Made by a program: the position numbers and the translations under genes
Origin: Anaerolineaceae bacterium
GTDB taxonomy: Bacteria; Chloroflexota; Anaerolineae; Promineifilales; Promineifilaceae
Assembly (NCBI GenBank): GCA_002699125.1
Contig: PABI01000084.1
Coordinates: forward strand, 62,001-126,000
Direction: 5' to 3'
Length of the DNA stretch: 64,000 nt
Notes under the pieces: generated by a model
The model's input: only the letters and a program-made list of their open reading frames with translations
Database searches by the model: none
Told to the model about the DNA's origin: nothing
Part shown: piece after piece, positions 8,925 through 21,595 of the stretch
Layout: each line of letters opens with the position of its first letter
Numbering within the stretch: the stretch's first letter is position 1

Positions 8925-9689
8925 ATGAATGACCAAACTGAAATTCCAGAAGAACTGATCCAAATAATTCGTAAGGCAGAACATGTAACCGTACTTACCG
9001 GCGCAGGCATTTCCGCCGAAAGCGGCGTGCCCACCTTTCGCGAAGCCCAAACCGGGCTTTGGGCCAGGTACGATCCGCAGGAGTTGGCCACGCCGCAGGC
9101 GTTTCAGCGCAATCCCAAACTGGTGTGGGAATGGTACACTTGGCGGCGCGAGCTAATCGGTAAGGCTGAACCCAATCCCGGCCACCATGCATTGGCAGAA
9201 ATGGCCCAACTGGTGCCCAAGTTCACGCTCATCACGCAAAACATTGACGGGCTGCACCAGCGTGCCGGCAGCCAGGATGTGGTCACGTTGCATGGCAACT
9301 TGATGGAAACAAAATGTTTTGCCAACCAGCATCTGGTAGACAATTGGCCCGAAAGTGACGCTGTGCCGCCCCACTGCCCCATTTGCGACAGCTTGCTTCG
9401 GCCGAATGTGGTTTGGTTCGGTGAAAATTTACCGGCAGATGCCTTGCAAACGGCCGTTCAAGCGGCCGAATCATGTGATCTATTTTTGTCCATAGGCACC
9501 TCTGCTCTGGTGCATCCCGCCGCCTCGCTGCCCCTGATGGCAGTTGAAAACGGCGCCACCACCGTGGAGCTGAATCCGCAATCGACACCCCTCACCCGCT
9601 GGATGGATTTTGTGCTTACCGGCGCAGCGGGGGAACTGCTGCCGCTGTTGGTAACCAGCCTGAAAGAAGCATTTAACAATGATGCTTAA
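8925..9689 (+). CDS. SIR2 family NAD-dependent protein deacylase
   Basis: A 254-residue sirtuin. NAD-binding GAGISAESGVPTFR lies near residues 26-39, TQNIDGLHQRAG near 102-113, and the catalytic histidine in LHGN near 122. This fits class III bacterial CobB-like enzymes that remove acyl groups from lysines. The zinc-binding region is unusual: the second half has the normal C-x2-C (HCPIC near 150), but the first half shows only one cysteine (KCFANQH). The start ATG at 8925 gives the correct N-terminus; the frame upstream to 8862 runs through the repeat spacer. Confidence 0.9.
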   Translation: MNDQTEIPEELIQIIRKAEHVTVLTGAGISAESGVPTFREAQTGLWARYDPQELATPQAFQRNPKLVWEWYTWRRELIGKAEPNPGHHALAEMAQLVPKFTLITQNIDGLHQRAGSQDVVTLHGNLMETKCFANQHLVDNWPESDAVPPHCPICDSLLRPNVVWFGENLPADALQTAVQAAESCDLFLSIGTSALVHPAASLPLMAVENGATTVELNPQSTPLTRWMDFVLTGAAGELLPLLVTSLKEAFNNDA

Positions 9690-9810
9690 AGCAACAATGA
9701 ATCACGTTTCACGCCTCACGCTTCACGAAAGCTTTACATAAGCCAGCTTGTGGTTTATACTGGTGCCGTAAACGGCCGTTTTCAACCAATTAGTCGGCCA
9801 ATGATGACAA

Positions 9811-10551
9811 ATGGCAAAAGAGGACTCTGACGAAAAAATTGTTCCCCTAGGGGTGGTGCTCATTACGATTGGCGTTATGGTGGTGCTGCTTGCCGCTGCC
9901 GTCTTGTTTATCAACCCTTCCGTCGCCCAGTCAGCCTCAGCCAATACGCCTTTACCGGTGGTCACCGTTGTCATTACGCCGATACCGGATGCGGCGGCTG
10001 AAGCAATTGCCGATGAAAACAGCACCGAAATCACCCTGCCCGCTGGCTTCGTCTCTCTCAATGATGCACCCCGCGCCAGCCTGGATAACCAACCACAACG
10101 CATCGTGATACCCAGCATTGAGGTAGATGCTCCGGTTACTGATGTAAGCCTGGGCGCTGTTGAAAGCGCAGGGCAAACCTACTACCAATGGCAGGTGCCT
10201 GAGGCCTATGAAGTGGGCTGGCACAACACCAGTGCCCCACTAGGCCAGCCAGGCAACACGGTCCTCAACGGACATCACAATATTTACGGAGAAGTATTTG
10301 GCAGATTGGTCGATCTGGAAGTGGGGGCAGAAATTGTAGTTTATGATAAGACGGAACCCCACCATTACAGTGTAGCCGATGTGGAAATTTTGCCAGAGCG
10401 CGACCAACCGCTTGAGGTACGTCAGGAAAACGCTTCATGGATTCAGCCAACAGATGATGAACGAATCACGTTAGTAACCTGTTGGCCACATACAGATAAC
10501 TCCCACCGGCTCATTGTGGTGGCTTACCCCACCGAGCCAGGCTCAAATTGA
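9811..10551 (+). CDS. Sortase family transpeptidase
   Basis: A 246-residue membrane-anchored protein: N-terminal transmembrane helix at about residues 12-35, a linker, then a sortase domain from about 100. The catalytic triad is visible: His in NGHHN near 152, Cys in VTCWP near 226, and Arg in SHRLIVVAYP near 235. Sortases cleave LPxTG-like motifs and attach the protein to the envelope. The next gene, 27 bases downstream, encodes a secreted protein with a C-terminal LPESG, hydrophobic helix and KRR tail, so enzyme and substrate appear to be paired. Confidence 0.9.
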   Translation: MAKEDSDEKIVPLGVVLITIGVMVVLLAAAVLFINPSVAQSASANTPLPVVTVVITPIPDAAAEAIADENSTEITLPAGFVSLNDAPRASLDNQPQRIVIPSIEVDAPVTDVSLGAVESAGQTYYQWQVPEAYEVGWHNTSAPLGQPGNTVLNGHHNIYGEVFGRLVDLEVGAEIVVYDKTEPHHYSVADVEILPERDQPLEVRQENASWIQPTDDERITLVTCWPHTDNSHRLIVVAYPTEPGSN

Positions 10552-10578
10552 TAGTTCGTTTTACTTTTTAGGAGGTCA

Positions 10579-11172
10579 ATGATGAAACAGATGAAACGTA
10601 CCGGTTTATCTATGCTTTTGTTAAGCGCCATCTTGCTGTTGGTGGTTGGCACCGTTCAAGCTCAGCAAGGCGAGCAAGGTGACACCGGCTACATTACCGG
10701 GGCGGTTTACCGCGATGTAAATGGTGATGGAGTTTGTGTCGATACCGGTGTCACAGGGGAAGACCCAATCGAAGGCGTCACCATTGAATTTGTCAGCAGC
10801 GATGAAGCCACGGTTGTCACCCTTACCACGGCCGAAAATGGCACTTACGGCCTGGCAGATGCCGGGGAAAGCTACTGGCGCGTGACGGCCAAACCGGATG
10901 CCACCAAATATTTCGTCACGTCAGAGAATCCATTGTATGCGCCCGTCTTCCCGGATGAAGGCCTGGTACAAACCGGGTACAACTTCTGCGTCAGCGACGG
11001 CACGTACATTAACCCTGACGGGACAAACGCCGTGATTATATTGCCCATCTTGCCCGAATCTGGGGCAGCCGCCACAGCAAATGATAATGTGGTTGTGTGG
11101 ATAGCGGCCGTATTTGGTTTGGGTCTCATTGGCGCTGGGATTATTCTGGAACTGAAACGGCGTGCGGCTTAA
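10579..11172 (+). CDS. Secreted SdrD-B-like domain protein with LPESG sorting signal
   Basis: A 197-residue surface protein. The signal peptide is at about residues 1-28 (cleavage near VQAQQ). The middle domain, starting with ITGAVYRDVNGDGVCVDTG, resembles SdrD B-type/prealbumin-like repeats. The C-terminus has LPESG near 158-162, a membrane helix VVVWIAAVFGLGLIGAGIIL, and the positive tail KRRAA, which together form a complete sortase recognition signal. An AGGAGG site precedes ATG 10579/10582. It is the probable substrate of the sortase encoded immediately upstream. Confidence 0.87.
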   Translation: MMKQMKRTGLSMLLLSAILLLVVGTVQAQQGEQGDTGYITGAVYRDVNGDGVCVDTGVTGEDPIEGVTIEFVSSDEATVVTLTTAENGTYGLADAGESYWRVTAKPDATKYFVTSENPLYAPVFPDEGLVQTGYNFCVSDGTYINPDGTNAVIILPILPESGAAATANDNVVVWIAAVFGLGLIGAGIILELKRRAA

Positions 11173-11187
11173 TTTTTTGACGCAAAC

Positions 11188-11219
11188 CTCCCGCAAGGTA
11201 AGCCTTTAGCTTGCGGGAG
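11188..11219 (+). terminator. Hairpin between convergent genes
   Basis: A perfect 10-bp inverted repeat, CTCCCGCAAG at 11188-11197 and CTTGCGGGAG at 11210-11219, with a 12-base loop. It lies between the plus-strand sortase substrate and the minus-strand reductase. The following T-rich stretch (AATTCATCTTTT) is weak, so termination is probable rather than certain. Confidence 0.5.
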
Positions 11220-11229
11220 AATTCATCTT

Positions 11230-12246
11230 TTACGGCAGCAGCAGCACTTTGCCAATATTCTGTCGATCCTGTAAATAGTGGTGGGCTGCGGCTGCATCTG
11301 CAAAAGAAAAAGTACGGTCGATTTTGGGCCGAAACAGCGCTTCATCATACCAGGCCACAATTTGCTTCATCCACGGCCGCATCATATCTGCCTGCTCCCA
11401 CATTCGGCCCAGGTTAACGCCAATCACCGCTTTGTTGTCGTTCATTAGCTTGAGCGGCGTGTAAAAAGGGAGCATAATCATGCCACGCAACAGCGCCCAC
11501 CAGGAGCGGCGTTTGCCCGGTGCCAAACTACTGGCCCCAAAATGAACCAAACGGCCGCTGGGCATCAACAACCGGTAATTCTTGGGCCAATGCACTCCAC
11601 CCAGCGGATCCAACACCAAATGCACCCCTCTGCCGCCCGTCAAATCCATCACCACCCGTTCATAATCACGATTGCGATAATCGATGGCATGGTTTAACCC
11701 GTGGGATAGCAAATAATCATGCTTTTCGGGGGAGGCGGTGCCAAACGTTTCCACACCAATAATGCGGCACAAATCCAGAACAGCCAGCCCCACACCACCA
11801 GCCGCACCATGAACCAGCACCTTTTCTCCGGCGCGCAAGGAGCCCATAACAATCAGCATCATGTAGGCCGTCAGGTACGTCAGCGGCAGGGCGGCGGCAT
11901 CTTGGGCATTCATCCAATCGAGCCGTTTAAACACCTGCTTGTAGGGTACGCATACAACGTTGCTATAGCCTCCAAACCGGGTAAGGGCAAAAACGGCTTC
12001 TCCCTCACGAAAATCAGGCACTCCCTGCCCTATCAAATCAACCTTACCGCTGACCTCATAGCCTGGCACATACGGCAGTGGCGGCGCATCTGAATAGATA
12101 CCTAATCGCCCGAGGACATCAGCAAAATTAACACCAGCCGCCTCAACACGAATGCGTACTTCACCGCTGCGTGGAATGGGATCTGGGGCATCTTGCAGCC
12201 GCAGTACTTCCGGCGCTCCTGCTTTCTGAATCCAAATTTGTTGCAT
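11230..12246 (-). CDS. Medium-chain zinc-independent alcohol dehydrogenase / quinone oxidoreductase family protein
   Basis: A 338-residue MDR superfamily protein. A GroES-like N-terminal domain (GEVRIRVEAAGVNFADVLGRLG near 27-48) is followed by a Rossmann domain with VHGAAGGVGLAVLDL near 145 and the GRLVHFG strand near 230. No structural-zinc cysteine cluster is visible, which places it with quinone oxidoreductase/VAT-1-like members that reduce quinones or enals with NADPH. It is a single-gene unit, with a sequence-poor spacer upstream. Confidence 0.86.
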   Translation of the reverse strand: MQQIWIQKAGAPEVLRLQDAPDPIPRSGEVRIRVEAAGVNFADVLGRLGIYSDAPPLPYVPGYEVSGKVDLIGQGVPDFREGEAVFALTRFGGYSNVVCVPYKQVFKRLDWMNAQDAAALPLTYLTAYMMLIVMGSLRAGEKVLVHGAAGGVGLAVLDLCRIIGVETFGTASPEKHDYLLSHGLNHAIDYRNRDYERVVMDLTGGRGVHLVLDPLGGVHWPKNYRLLMPSGRLVHFGASSLAPGKRRSWWALLRGMIMLPFYTPLKLMNDNKAVIGVNLGRMWEQADMMRPWMKQIVAWYDEALFRPKIDRTFSFADAAAAHHYLQDRQNIGKVLLLP

Positions 12247-12530
12247 TCAGCGATTATAACGCGGGTCATCGTTTACAGCCGAAAACCGCTCGTTAGATGA
12301 ACCGTCAAAACTGCTGAGTACTATGTTTTGGGTTGTCTCTTGCTTCACACAAACATTATTGTTAGCAAAAAGGCAATTCTTATGTGGCGAGCCAGTTCAG
12401 CTGAGGCAGTAGTACCTAAGCGCCTCTTAATTTATGTCATGTGGTACCTAAGCGGGAGTGTTCTCCGCCCGGGTAAAAAATAGAATAGTTATAAAGGAAA
12501 CATAAAATTTCAAGGTAGGGCTTAGGGGCA
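12247..12530. other. Intergenic region with a repeated TACCTAAGCG
   Basis: This 284-base divergent spacer contains the decamer TACCTAAGCG twice in direct orientation, at 12413-12422 and 12445-12454. They are 32 bp apart, about three helical turns. It may be a regulator-binding region for the Hpt/hybrid-kinase cluster that starts at 12531. No RNA gene is visible. Confidence 0.35.
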
Positions 12531-12935
12531 ATGATTATGACATTTGGAGAAAATTCTTTTGAAGAAACGGCCGTTCTCAATCAATCCATCCAGGAAATTC
12601 GGGAACAGGTCCAAACGGCGCTGCAACTGGTGATGGGAGATTCTTCACCGGAAATGTTAGACGAGATGGCCAGCATCTTTCTGGAAGATGGCCAGCCGCT
12701 CATTGAGCAGATGAAAACCGGCCATCTCAATCATGATTTTACGGCCGTTAGCCAGGCAGCCCACGCGTTAAAAGGCAGCAGCGCCACCATTGGCCTGGAC
12801 CAATTTGCCAATATTTGTCTGGCGGTAGAAACAAGCAGCAAACAAAACGAAGCAGATGGCGTAGGCAAATATCTGGCCACGCTCGAACTTGCCTATGGCC
12901 ATATTGAAAAAGCGTTAGCCACTTTTCTATTGTAA
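12531..12935 (+). CDS. Stand-alone Hpt (histidine phosphotransfer) domain protein
   Basis: A 134-residue helical protein. The motif AHALKGSSATIGLDQFANIC near residues 81-100 has the phospho-accepting histidine (AHxLKGSS) of Hpt domains. It should shuttle phosphate between the receivers of hybrid kinases and a final response regulator. The gene directly precedes a hybrid kinase that has two receivers but no Hpt of its own, so it probably supplies the missing step. The start is ATG 12531 or 12537. Confidence 0.88.
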   Translation: MIMTFGENSFEETAVLNQSIQEIREQVQTALQLVMGDSSPEMLDEMASIFLEDGQPLIEQMKTGHLNHDFTAVSQAAHALKGSSATIGLDQFANICLAVETSSKQNEADGVGKYLATLELAYGHIEKALATFLL

Positions 12936-12980
12936 AGCAGCCGCCCAAAAGAGCTGGCGCGTGTATCCAGATAAACAATT

Positions 12981-15773
12981 ATGGAATCTAAAAATCTTCA
13001 GTCTCAACTAAAAATGCTGAAGCTCGACGATACATCGCCGCCTTCACCAGAACTGTGGCCGCAGTTTCTGCAGCAGGTCAGCCGCGCTTACCAGGAGTAC
13101 GAAAAAAGCCTCTCAGCCAGTAAACTGATCAACGATCTCCTGGCCAAAACCACCACAACGATGGACCCCATCGAGATTTTAGAGACCATTTGCGAAAAGC
13201 TGGCACTCAACTTCGATCTGCCGCAAGCGGCCGTAGCCATACTGAATGCCGACGAAACGGAAGGCCATGTTGTTGCTGAATATCTGGCAGAGGGACGGCC
13301 GTCCGCACACGGGGTCGCATTTTCCACAGACGATGGAGCAACAGCTCGCCTGCTAAAATCCCAAAAGCCTCTTGTGATCTCCGATGTTAGAACGGACCCT
13401 TTAATAACCACCTCGGGAGATGTATTTGGCTATCGAGGGACCGTCACCCTGCTCCTGGCCCCAATTGTTGTTGGGGGGCGGGTGATTGGCACTTTTGGCA
13501 TGGACTCACTCACGGAGCGTGAGTACACACCTGACGATATTGAATTGGTGCAGCAAGCGATGGCCGCTGCCGGACAGGTTCTAACTAATGCCCAACTTTA
13601 CAAGAAGCTTCAAGATGAACTAACGGCACGCAAGCAGGCAGAAGAAGAGGTGTCTTCGCTTTACCGTGCCGCCACCCAGCTGCTGACATACGCCAGCCTG
13701 GAAGAACTCTCCAAACAAATTGCCGAAAATCTCGTTGAAGAATTTGATTTTGCTGATTGCAGTGTATTGCTGCTAGAAAAACCGCTCCAGCTAGAGAATG
13801 AAACAATACGGCAGCAGGATTGGTCAACTAGCCAGCTGAAACGATACGCGTTTGTTGGCGAATACGAACATGATGTGATGCCCACAATTCCCCTGGATGG
13901 GGTTGGGCTTATTGCGGCTGCGGTACGGACAAATCAAGTTATATACAGTCCAGACGTCACTCTCGATTCTCGATATTTAGCATATGATAGCAAAACCGTC
14001 ACAGAGCTGGTCATCCCTTTGCGTGTTGCCGACCAAATAGTCGGAGCGTTAGACATGCAAAGCCCGGAAAAAGATGCGTTCGACGGCCGAGCCATTGCCA
14101 TTGCCCAGGTATTTGCCGAACACGCCAGCCTGGCATTGATGAGCGGTCTACTTACCAACCAGCTGCGCCAGCGGGCCGCCGAGCTGCTTGAGGCGAAAGA
14201 AGTGGCCGAACAAGCCAACAAAGCCAAATCAAACTTTCTGGCTAACATGAGCCATGAGATTCGCACACCGCTCAACGCTATCATTGGGCTAACCAATCTT
14301 CTACTAGACACAAATTTGACAGCGGAACAGCAAGACTTTGTAGAAACCACACACCGCAGCGGCGAAGCATTGCTGAGCATTCTGAACGACATTCTGGACT
14401 TCTCAAAAATTGAGGCCGAAAAGCTGGAATTGGAAGAACAGCCTTTCGATGTACGCGGCTGCGTTGAAGAAGCACTTGATCTGGTCGTGTCTAAGGCAGC
14501 CAACAAAGGGTTAAATCTCGCCTACTATATTGAAGATGAAGTGCCGCTTTACGTCAAAGGCGATATTACTCGGCTGCGACAAATTTTAGTGAATCTGCTG
14601 GGCAATGCCGTCAAATTCACCAATGAAGGTGAAATTGTGGTATTTGCTTCCAGCCGGCTGCGGCAAAATGGTAAGCATGAAATTCAGTTTGCTGTCAGAG
14701 ATACAGGCATCGGTATCCCCAAAGATCGCCTGAATCGTTTGTTCCAATCGTTCAGCCAGGTAGACGCCTCAACGACTCGCCAATATGGGGGAACCGGACT
14801 CGGCTTAGCCATTTCCAAACGGCTGACGGAATTAATGGGCGGTGAAATGCGGGTGGAAAGCGAAGTCGGCAAAGGGTCGATATTCCGCTTTACCATCCAG
14901 GTCATGCAAGTTGAAAAGTTAAAAGACAAAAGATCGTCTAAAAACGCCCACTTGTTGCATAACCAACATGTATTAATTGTCGATGATAATTTAACCAACC
15001 GCACGATTCTGACCAAGCAGGCAGAATCGTGGCAAATGATCCCCCACTGCTATCAATCCAGCGCTGATGCCATCTCAGCCTTAAACGAAAATATTCATTT
15101 TGATGTTGCGATTTTAGATATGCAGATGCCTCATATTGATGGCGCGATGCTGGCTAAAATAATTCGTCAGAAATACAAAAGGAATGAGCTGCCAATGATA
15201 TTGCTAACTTCCTTGGGACAAGCATTACCTGAGGAGCAACGCAGCCTGTTCAATGCTCACCTGACAAAGCCGGTTAAAACATCCATTTTATATAACAATC
15301 TGATTAATTTATTTACCGAAAAGGAAACGGCCGTCTCCCCCACAGAAAAGCAAGCCTTGTTTGATCACACAATGGCCGCGCGTTTCCCTTTGCGCATTTT
15401 ATTGGCGGAGGATAATGCCGTTAATCAAAAAGTAGCCTTGCGCATGTTGGAGCGCCTTGGCTATCGTGCTGATGTGGCCGGCAACGGCCTGGAAGTAATT
15501 AAGGCCCTAGAGCAACGGCCGTACGATGTCATCCTGATGGACGTGCAAATGCCAGAAATGGACGGGGTTAAGGCAACGGTCCATATTCGTGAACAGCTTC
15601 TCGACCAAAAACAACCGTACATCATTGCCATGACTGCAAATGCGCTGGCCGGCGACAAAGAAAAATATCTCAGTGAGGGTATGGATGACTATATCAGCAA
15701 GCCGGTTCGGGTAAACGAGCTAACAGATGCTTTAAAAAACAGTTGCGCAACGATTCAACAGCAACACATTTAG
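12981..15773 (+). CDS. Hybrid sensor histidine kinase (GAF-GAF-HisKA-HATPase-REC-REC)
   Basis: A 930-residue cytoplasmic kinase. Two GAF domains (about 55-210 and 225-395) are followed by a coiled segment, the HisKA domain with His425 in MSHEIRTP, and an HATPase domain with N, G1 and G2 boxes ([24 protein letters not shown]). Two receivers follow: REC1 about 655-775 (VDDN, phospho-Asp in ILDMQMP) and REC2 about 795-915 ([12 protein letters not shown], Lys in SKPV). Both receivers look intact. It has no membrane segments, so it senses an internal ligand or the redox/light state through GAF. The Hpt protein 45 bases upstream and the next kinase complete a phosphorelay. Confidence 0.93.
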   Translation: MESKNLQSQLKMLKLDDTSPPSPELWPQFLQQVSRAYQEYEKSLSASKLINDLLAKTTTTMDPIEILETICEKLALNFDLPQAAVAILNADETEGHVVAEYLAEGRPSAHGVAFSTDDGATARLLKSQKPLVISDVRTDPLITTSGDVFGYRGTVTLLLAPIVVGGRVIGTFGMDSLTEREYTPDDIELVQQAMAAAGQVLTNAQLYKKLQDELTARKQAEEEVSSLYRAATQLLTYASLEELSKQIAENLVEEFDFADCSVLLLEKPLQLENETIRQQDWSTSQLKRYAFVGEYEHDVMPTIPLDGVGLIAAAVRTNQVIYSPDVTLDSRYLAYDSKTVTELVIPLRVADQIVGALDMQSPEKDAFDGRAIAIAQVFAEHASLALMSGLLTNQLRQRAAELLEAKEVAEQANKAKSNFLANMSHEIRTPLNAIIGLTNLLLDTNLTAEQQDFVETTHRSGEALLSILNDILDFSKIEAEKLELEEQPFDVRGCVEEALDLVVSKAANKGLNLAYYIEDEVPLYVKGDITRLRQILVNLLGNAVKFTNEGEIVVFASSRLRQNGKHEIQFAVRDTGIGIPKDRLNRLFQSFSQVDASTTRQYGGTGLGLAISKRLTELMGGEMRVESEVGKGSIFRFTIQVMQVEKLKDKRSSKNAHLLHNQHVLIVDDNLTNRTILTKQAESWQMIPHCYQSSADAISALNENIHFDVAILDMQMPHIDGAMLAKIIRQKYKRNELPMILLTSLGQALPEEQRSLFNAHLTKPVKTSILYNNLINLFTEKETAVSPTEKQALFDHTMAARFPLRILLAEDNAVNQKVALRMLERLGYRADVAGNGLEVIKALEQRPYDVILMDVQMPEMDGVKATVHIREQLLDQKQPYIIAMTANALAGDKEKYLSEGMDDYISKPVRVNELTDALKNSCATIQQQHI

Positions 15774-15786
15774 GTAATTCACAGTC

Positions 15787-18867
<3,081 letters not shown>

Positions 18868-19059
18868 CAAATCCATTTCTGTTAGCAACATTGTAACTCC
18901 GCTCGTTTACACATAAAATAGTGGTACTAATTTAACTTCAGGGCTAACGTACCTTCATTTGCTTAAGCCCTATCGCAGTCCGGCGGACTGGTTCAGCATT
19001 GCGTCACAGCACAAAACCTGGGGCGAACTTTTGCAGCGCAATGCCCGATTTTTATACAT
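18868..19059. other. Short intergenic region
   Basis: A 192-base spacer between the hybrid kinase and the NTPase-FGE gene. I see no convincing promoter, hairpin or small gene in it. Confidence 0.4.
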
Positions 19060-21138
19060 ATGTCCAAAACAGCAATCTCCGACAACCCATATCATCACAA
19101 TGGTTCCGATGGCAGTCGCCTCTTTTTTGGCCGGCAAGATATTTTTTCCTGGATTTTAGAGCAAACAGGCGATGACCTGACGACGGATCAACTGCTCATC
19201 CTTCATGGTCCAGCAAAAATTGGCAAGACGGCCGTTCTTAAGCAAATAGAGTCTGGCGCCCTGCACCCGCCGTTTGTCGGCATCTATCTCGATTTTGACC
19301 AAATTGACCTGGACAGCGTAAGTACCCTTTATTGGGAGATTGCCAACGCCGGACTAACCGCCCTGGCCCGGCAAAATATTGAGCTAGATACGCTCAACCA
19401 CACAGATTTCATTGCCGATCCGGCCAAAGCGATTCAGCAACAATTTTTGCTGCCCACCGAAAAGTTGCTGCAAGAGAAACGGCCGTTTGCCCAAAACCGC
19501 CAACGCCGCCTGCTCTTCTTGTTTGATAACACCGAACTGCTGCTGGAACAAATCAACGCAGGCGTACTGCCGGCCGATACGTTGACAACGTTACATACTC
19601 ATCTCACCAGTGAGACCACAGCCCGCACCCTGTTTGCCCTGGCCGATGATGAGCCAGGCAGCACAGCCAGCCTGCCAACCATGCCCGATGCGCTCTTTTA
19701 CCGGCTGCCTCCCCTGGACGAGGCTGAAACAGTAGCGCTGGTGCGGCAGCCAGTTCCTTTTACCCTGGTGCAAGACGTCGCCCAATATATTTATCATGTT
19801 ACCGCTGGCCATCCACACAAAACCCACCAACTGTGCCACGCTTTGTATGAGCATCAGCAGCAATATGATCTATCCCAGATCACCGTAGCCGATGTGGCCA
19901 CGGTACATAAATTTGCCACCAAAAATGGCGCTGGCCCCCTCCCCACTTACGATTTACAGGGCAGTAATGCAGTTAAACAAGCATTTAGGCTGGCGCATGA
20001 ATGGGAGTTCACGCGAAACCGCTCTTTTTACATGCTGCTGGCAGCCATCGTCTTATTGGCAGCTTCTATTTTGATTTACTCCTCCACGGGTGATTCGCTT
20101 GTTAGCCAGCGGATTGCCGGCTTTTTAGGAGCAGCAACACCCACGCCAACGGCCGTTCCCCCCACACCAGAAATTCAAACTGATGCTGAAGCCGTGGCCA
20201 GCCTCCCCGAGAGTGCGGCAACCGAAACGCCGCTGCCAACCGACACACCCTCCCCCACCCCAACCGAAACGCCCACGCCAACGCCCTCGGCGACACCAAC
20301 CAGCACCGCTACACCCACACCCGACCGCTATCCTGACATGATTGTGCGTGAACAGGATGGCATGGTCATGATGCTCATTCCGGCAGATACCTTCATCATG
20401 GGGGCTGCCGAAAACGACTTCATTGCCGCCCCAGACGAAAAGCCGCGGCATGAGGTGCGTCTCTCCCAGTTTTACATGGACAAATATGAGGTCAACGTGG
20501 AGCAATATGCCGCCTTTTTAAACCGACTGGGCGATTATGAACGCGCCTGCGAAGGGGTGGATTGTGCCTGGCACCAGGAGCTGGCCGGTTATACCAGCTA
20601 CCTCATACGCCAGGACTTAGGCGACGGCACGGTGCAATATTATCCGCTGACCGGCTATGCCAACTATCCGGTCAACCACGTAAGCTGGCATGGGGCCAAA
20701 CTATATTGTGAATCGGTGGGGGCCCGCTTGCCCACGGAAGCGGAATGGGAATATGCGGCCAGGGGCACAGACGACCGTATCTATCCCTGGGGCAACATCC
20801 AGCCAGAACCCGGTGGCGATCTGGCTGTTTTCCAAAGCGAAAGCTACGAGAACCTGATGCCGGTTGATGCCCTGCCCAACGGGGCCAGCCCATTTGGCAT
20901 TTTGGGCATGGCCGGGAGCTTATGGGAGTGGACGGCCGATTGGTACAAAGAAACCTGGTATGAGGAAAGCAACATCAGCAACCCCATCGGGCCAGAAACT
21001 GGTTTTGCCCGGGTTATTCGTGGCGGGGCCTGGCCGTTTAACAACCGGGCCGACCGCATTCGCGCCACCAATCGCAGTTCGCTTTCACCAGATTTTATCA
21101 GTTCGGCCGTTGGCTTTCGCTGTGTCCGCGGCACCTGA
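19060..21138 (+). CDS. Membrane fusion protein: cytoplasmic P-loop NTPase plus external formylglycine-generating-enzyme-like domain
   Basis: A 692-residue fusion. Residues about 20-280 form a STAND/AAA_16-like NTPase with Walker A GPAKIGKT near 50 and Walker B LLFLFDN near 150. A membrane helix (FYMLLAAIVLLAASILIY) lies at about 324-342. A Pro/Thr-rich linker (about 360-425) leads to an FGE-sulfatase/SUMF1-type domain (about 430-690: MVMMLIPADTFIMGA, PVNHVSWHGAKLYCE, RLPTEAEWEYAARG, LWEWTADWY, GFRCVRG). The catalytic cysteine pair of true FGE is not evident, so the domain may bind a ligand rather than modify sulfatases. The topology predicts an outside sensor coupled to a cytoplasmic NTPase. 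It sits directly after the phosphorelay kinases. Confidence 0.88.
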   Translation: MSKTAISDNPYHHNGSDGSRLFFGRQDIFSWILEQTGDDLTTDQLLILHGPAKIGKTAVLKQIESGALHPPFVGIYLDFDQIDLDSVSTLYWEIANAGLTALARQNIELDTLNHTDFIADPAKAIQQQFLLPTEKLLQEKRPFAQNRQRRLLFLFDNTELLLEQINAGVLPADTLTTLHTHLTSETTARTLFALADDEPGSTASLPTMPDALFYRLPPLDEAETVALVRQPVPFTLVQDVAQYIYHVTAGHPHKTHQLCHALYEHQQQYDLSQITVADVATVHKFATKNGAGPLPTYDLQGSNAVKQAFRLAHEWEFTRNRSFYMLLAAIVLLAASILIYSSTGDSLVSQRIAGFLGAATPTPTAVPPTPEIQTDAEAVASLPESAATETPLPTDTPSPTPTETPTPTPSATPTSTATPTPDRYPDMIVREQDGMVMMLIPADTFIMGAAENDFIAAPDEKPRHEVRLSQFYMDKYEVNVEQYAAFLNRLGDYERACEGVDCAWHQELAGYTSYLIRQDLGDGTVQYYPLTGYANYPVNHVSWHGAKLYCESVGARLPTEAEWEYAARGTDDRIYPWGNIQPEPGGDLAVFQSESYENLMPVDALPNGASPFGILGMAGSLWEWTADWYKETWYEESNISNPIGPETGFARVIRGGAWPFNNRADRIRATNRSSLSPDFISSAVGFRCVRGT

Positions 21139-21213
21139 AACCAGCCAACAACGTTTGCGACTTTCCTAAAGACGCGTATGATTGCCTGCAATATCGCACA
21201 GGCTAACTCTAGA

Positions 21214-21225
21214 CGTTGTACAACG
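21214..21225. promoter_or_regulatory. 12-bp palindrome CGTTGTACAACG
   Basis: A perfect 12-bp palindrome in the 193-base spacer before the Trm112-like gene, about 107 bases upstream of its start. It could be an operator. Nothing else in this spacer is recognisable. Confidence 0.3.
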
Positions 21226-21331
21226 CGCTTTCTCCAGATCGTTTTGCCATTTTGCCGCCTGTTAAAAGTGCGTTGCGCCGCCGATAGATGAATAGTTACA
21301 AATTTCGTTTATATAAAAGCGAGGAACTTTA

Positions 21332-21586
21332 ATGACAAACACCAGTGATTTACCAATTAGCCCTCAACTGCTTGAGATTTTACGCTGTCCGCTGGCGGTA
21401 CAATCAACAGAGTACGGGGACGATCCTGGAAAGTTGGAACTTGTCCATAACTGTTGGTTGGTTTGTGCTGACACAAACATGAAATATCCTATTCGAGACG
21501 GTATTCCGGTGATGTTAATTGATGAGGGGATGAAATGGCGCGATACGGCCGTTGCCGATCTGCCCGTTCCGCCCCCTTCAGCCTAA
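21332..21586 (+). CDS. Trm112-like / UPF0434 family small protein
   Basis: An 84-residue protein. PQLLEILRCPLAV near residues 10-22 and the MKYPIRDGIPVML stretch near 52-64 are the signature segments of Trm112/UPF0434 proteins. These act as small activating partners of methyltransferases or have unknown roles. Only single cysteines occur where many relatives have Cys pairs, so zinc binding may be lost. A GAGGAA ribosome-binding site precedes it. It is followed 9 bases later by the receiver gene. Confidence 0.82.
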   Translation: MTNTSDLPISPQLLEILRCPLAVQSTEYGDDPGKLELVHNCWLVCADTNMKYPIRDGIPVMLIDEGMKWRDTAVADLPVPPPSA

Positions 21587-21595
21587 TCTGATGAT

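Noticed and set aside
20270..20330. Pro/Thr-rich stretch as a tandem DNA repeat
   Set aside because: It is a low-complexity protein linker (TPTPT-type) of the NTPase-FGE fusion, not a separate element.
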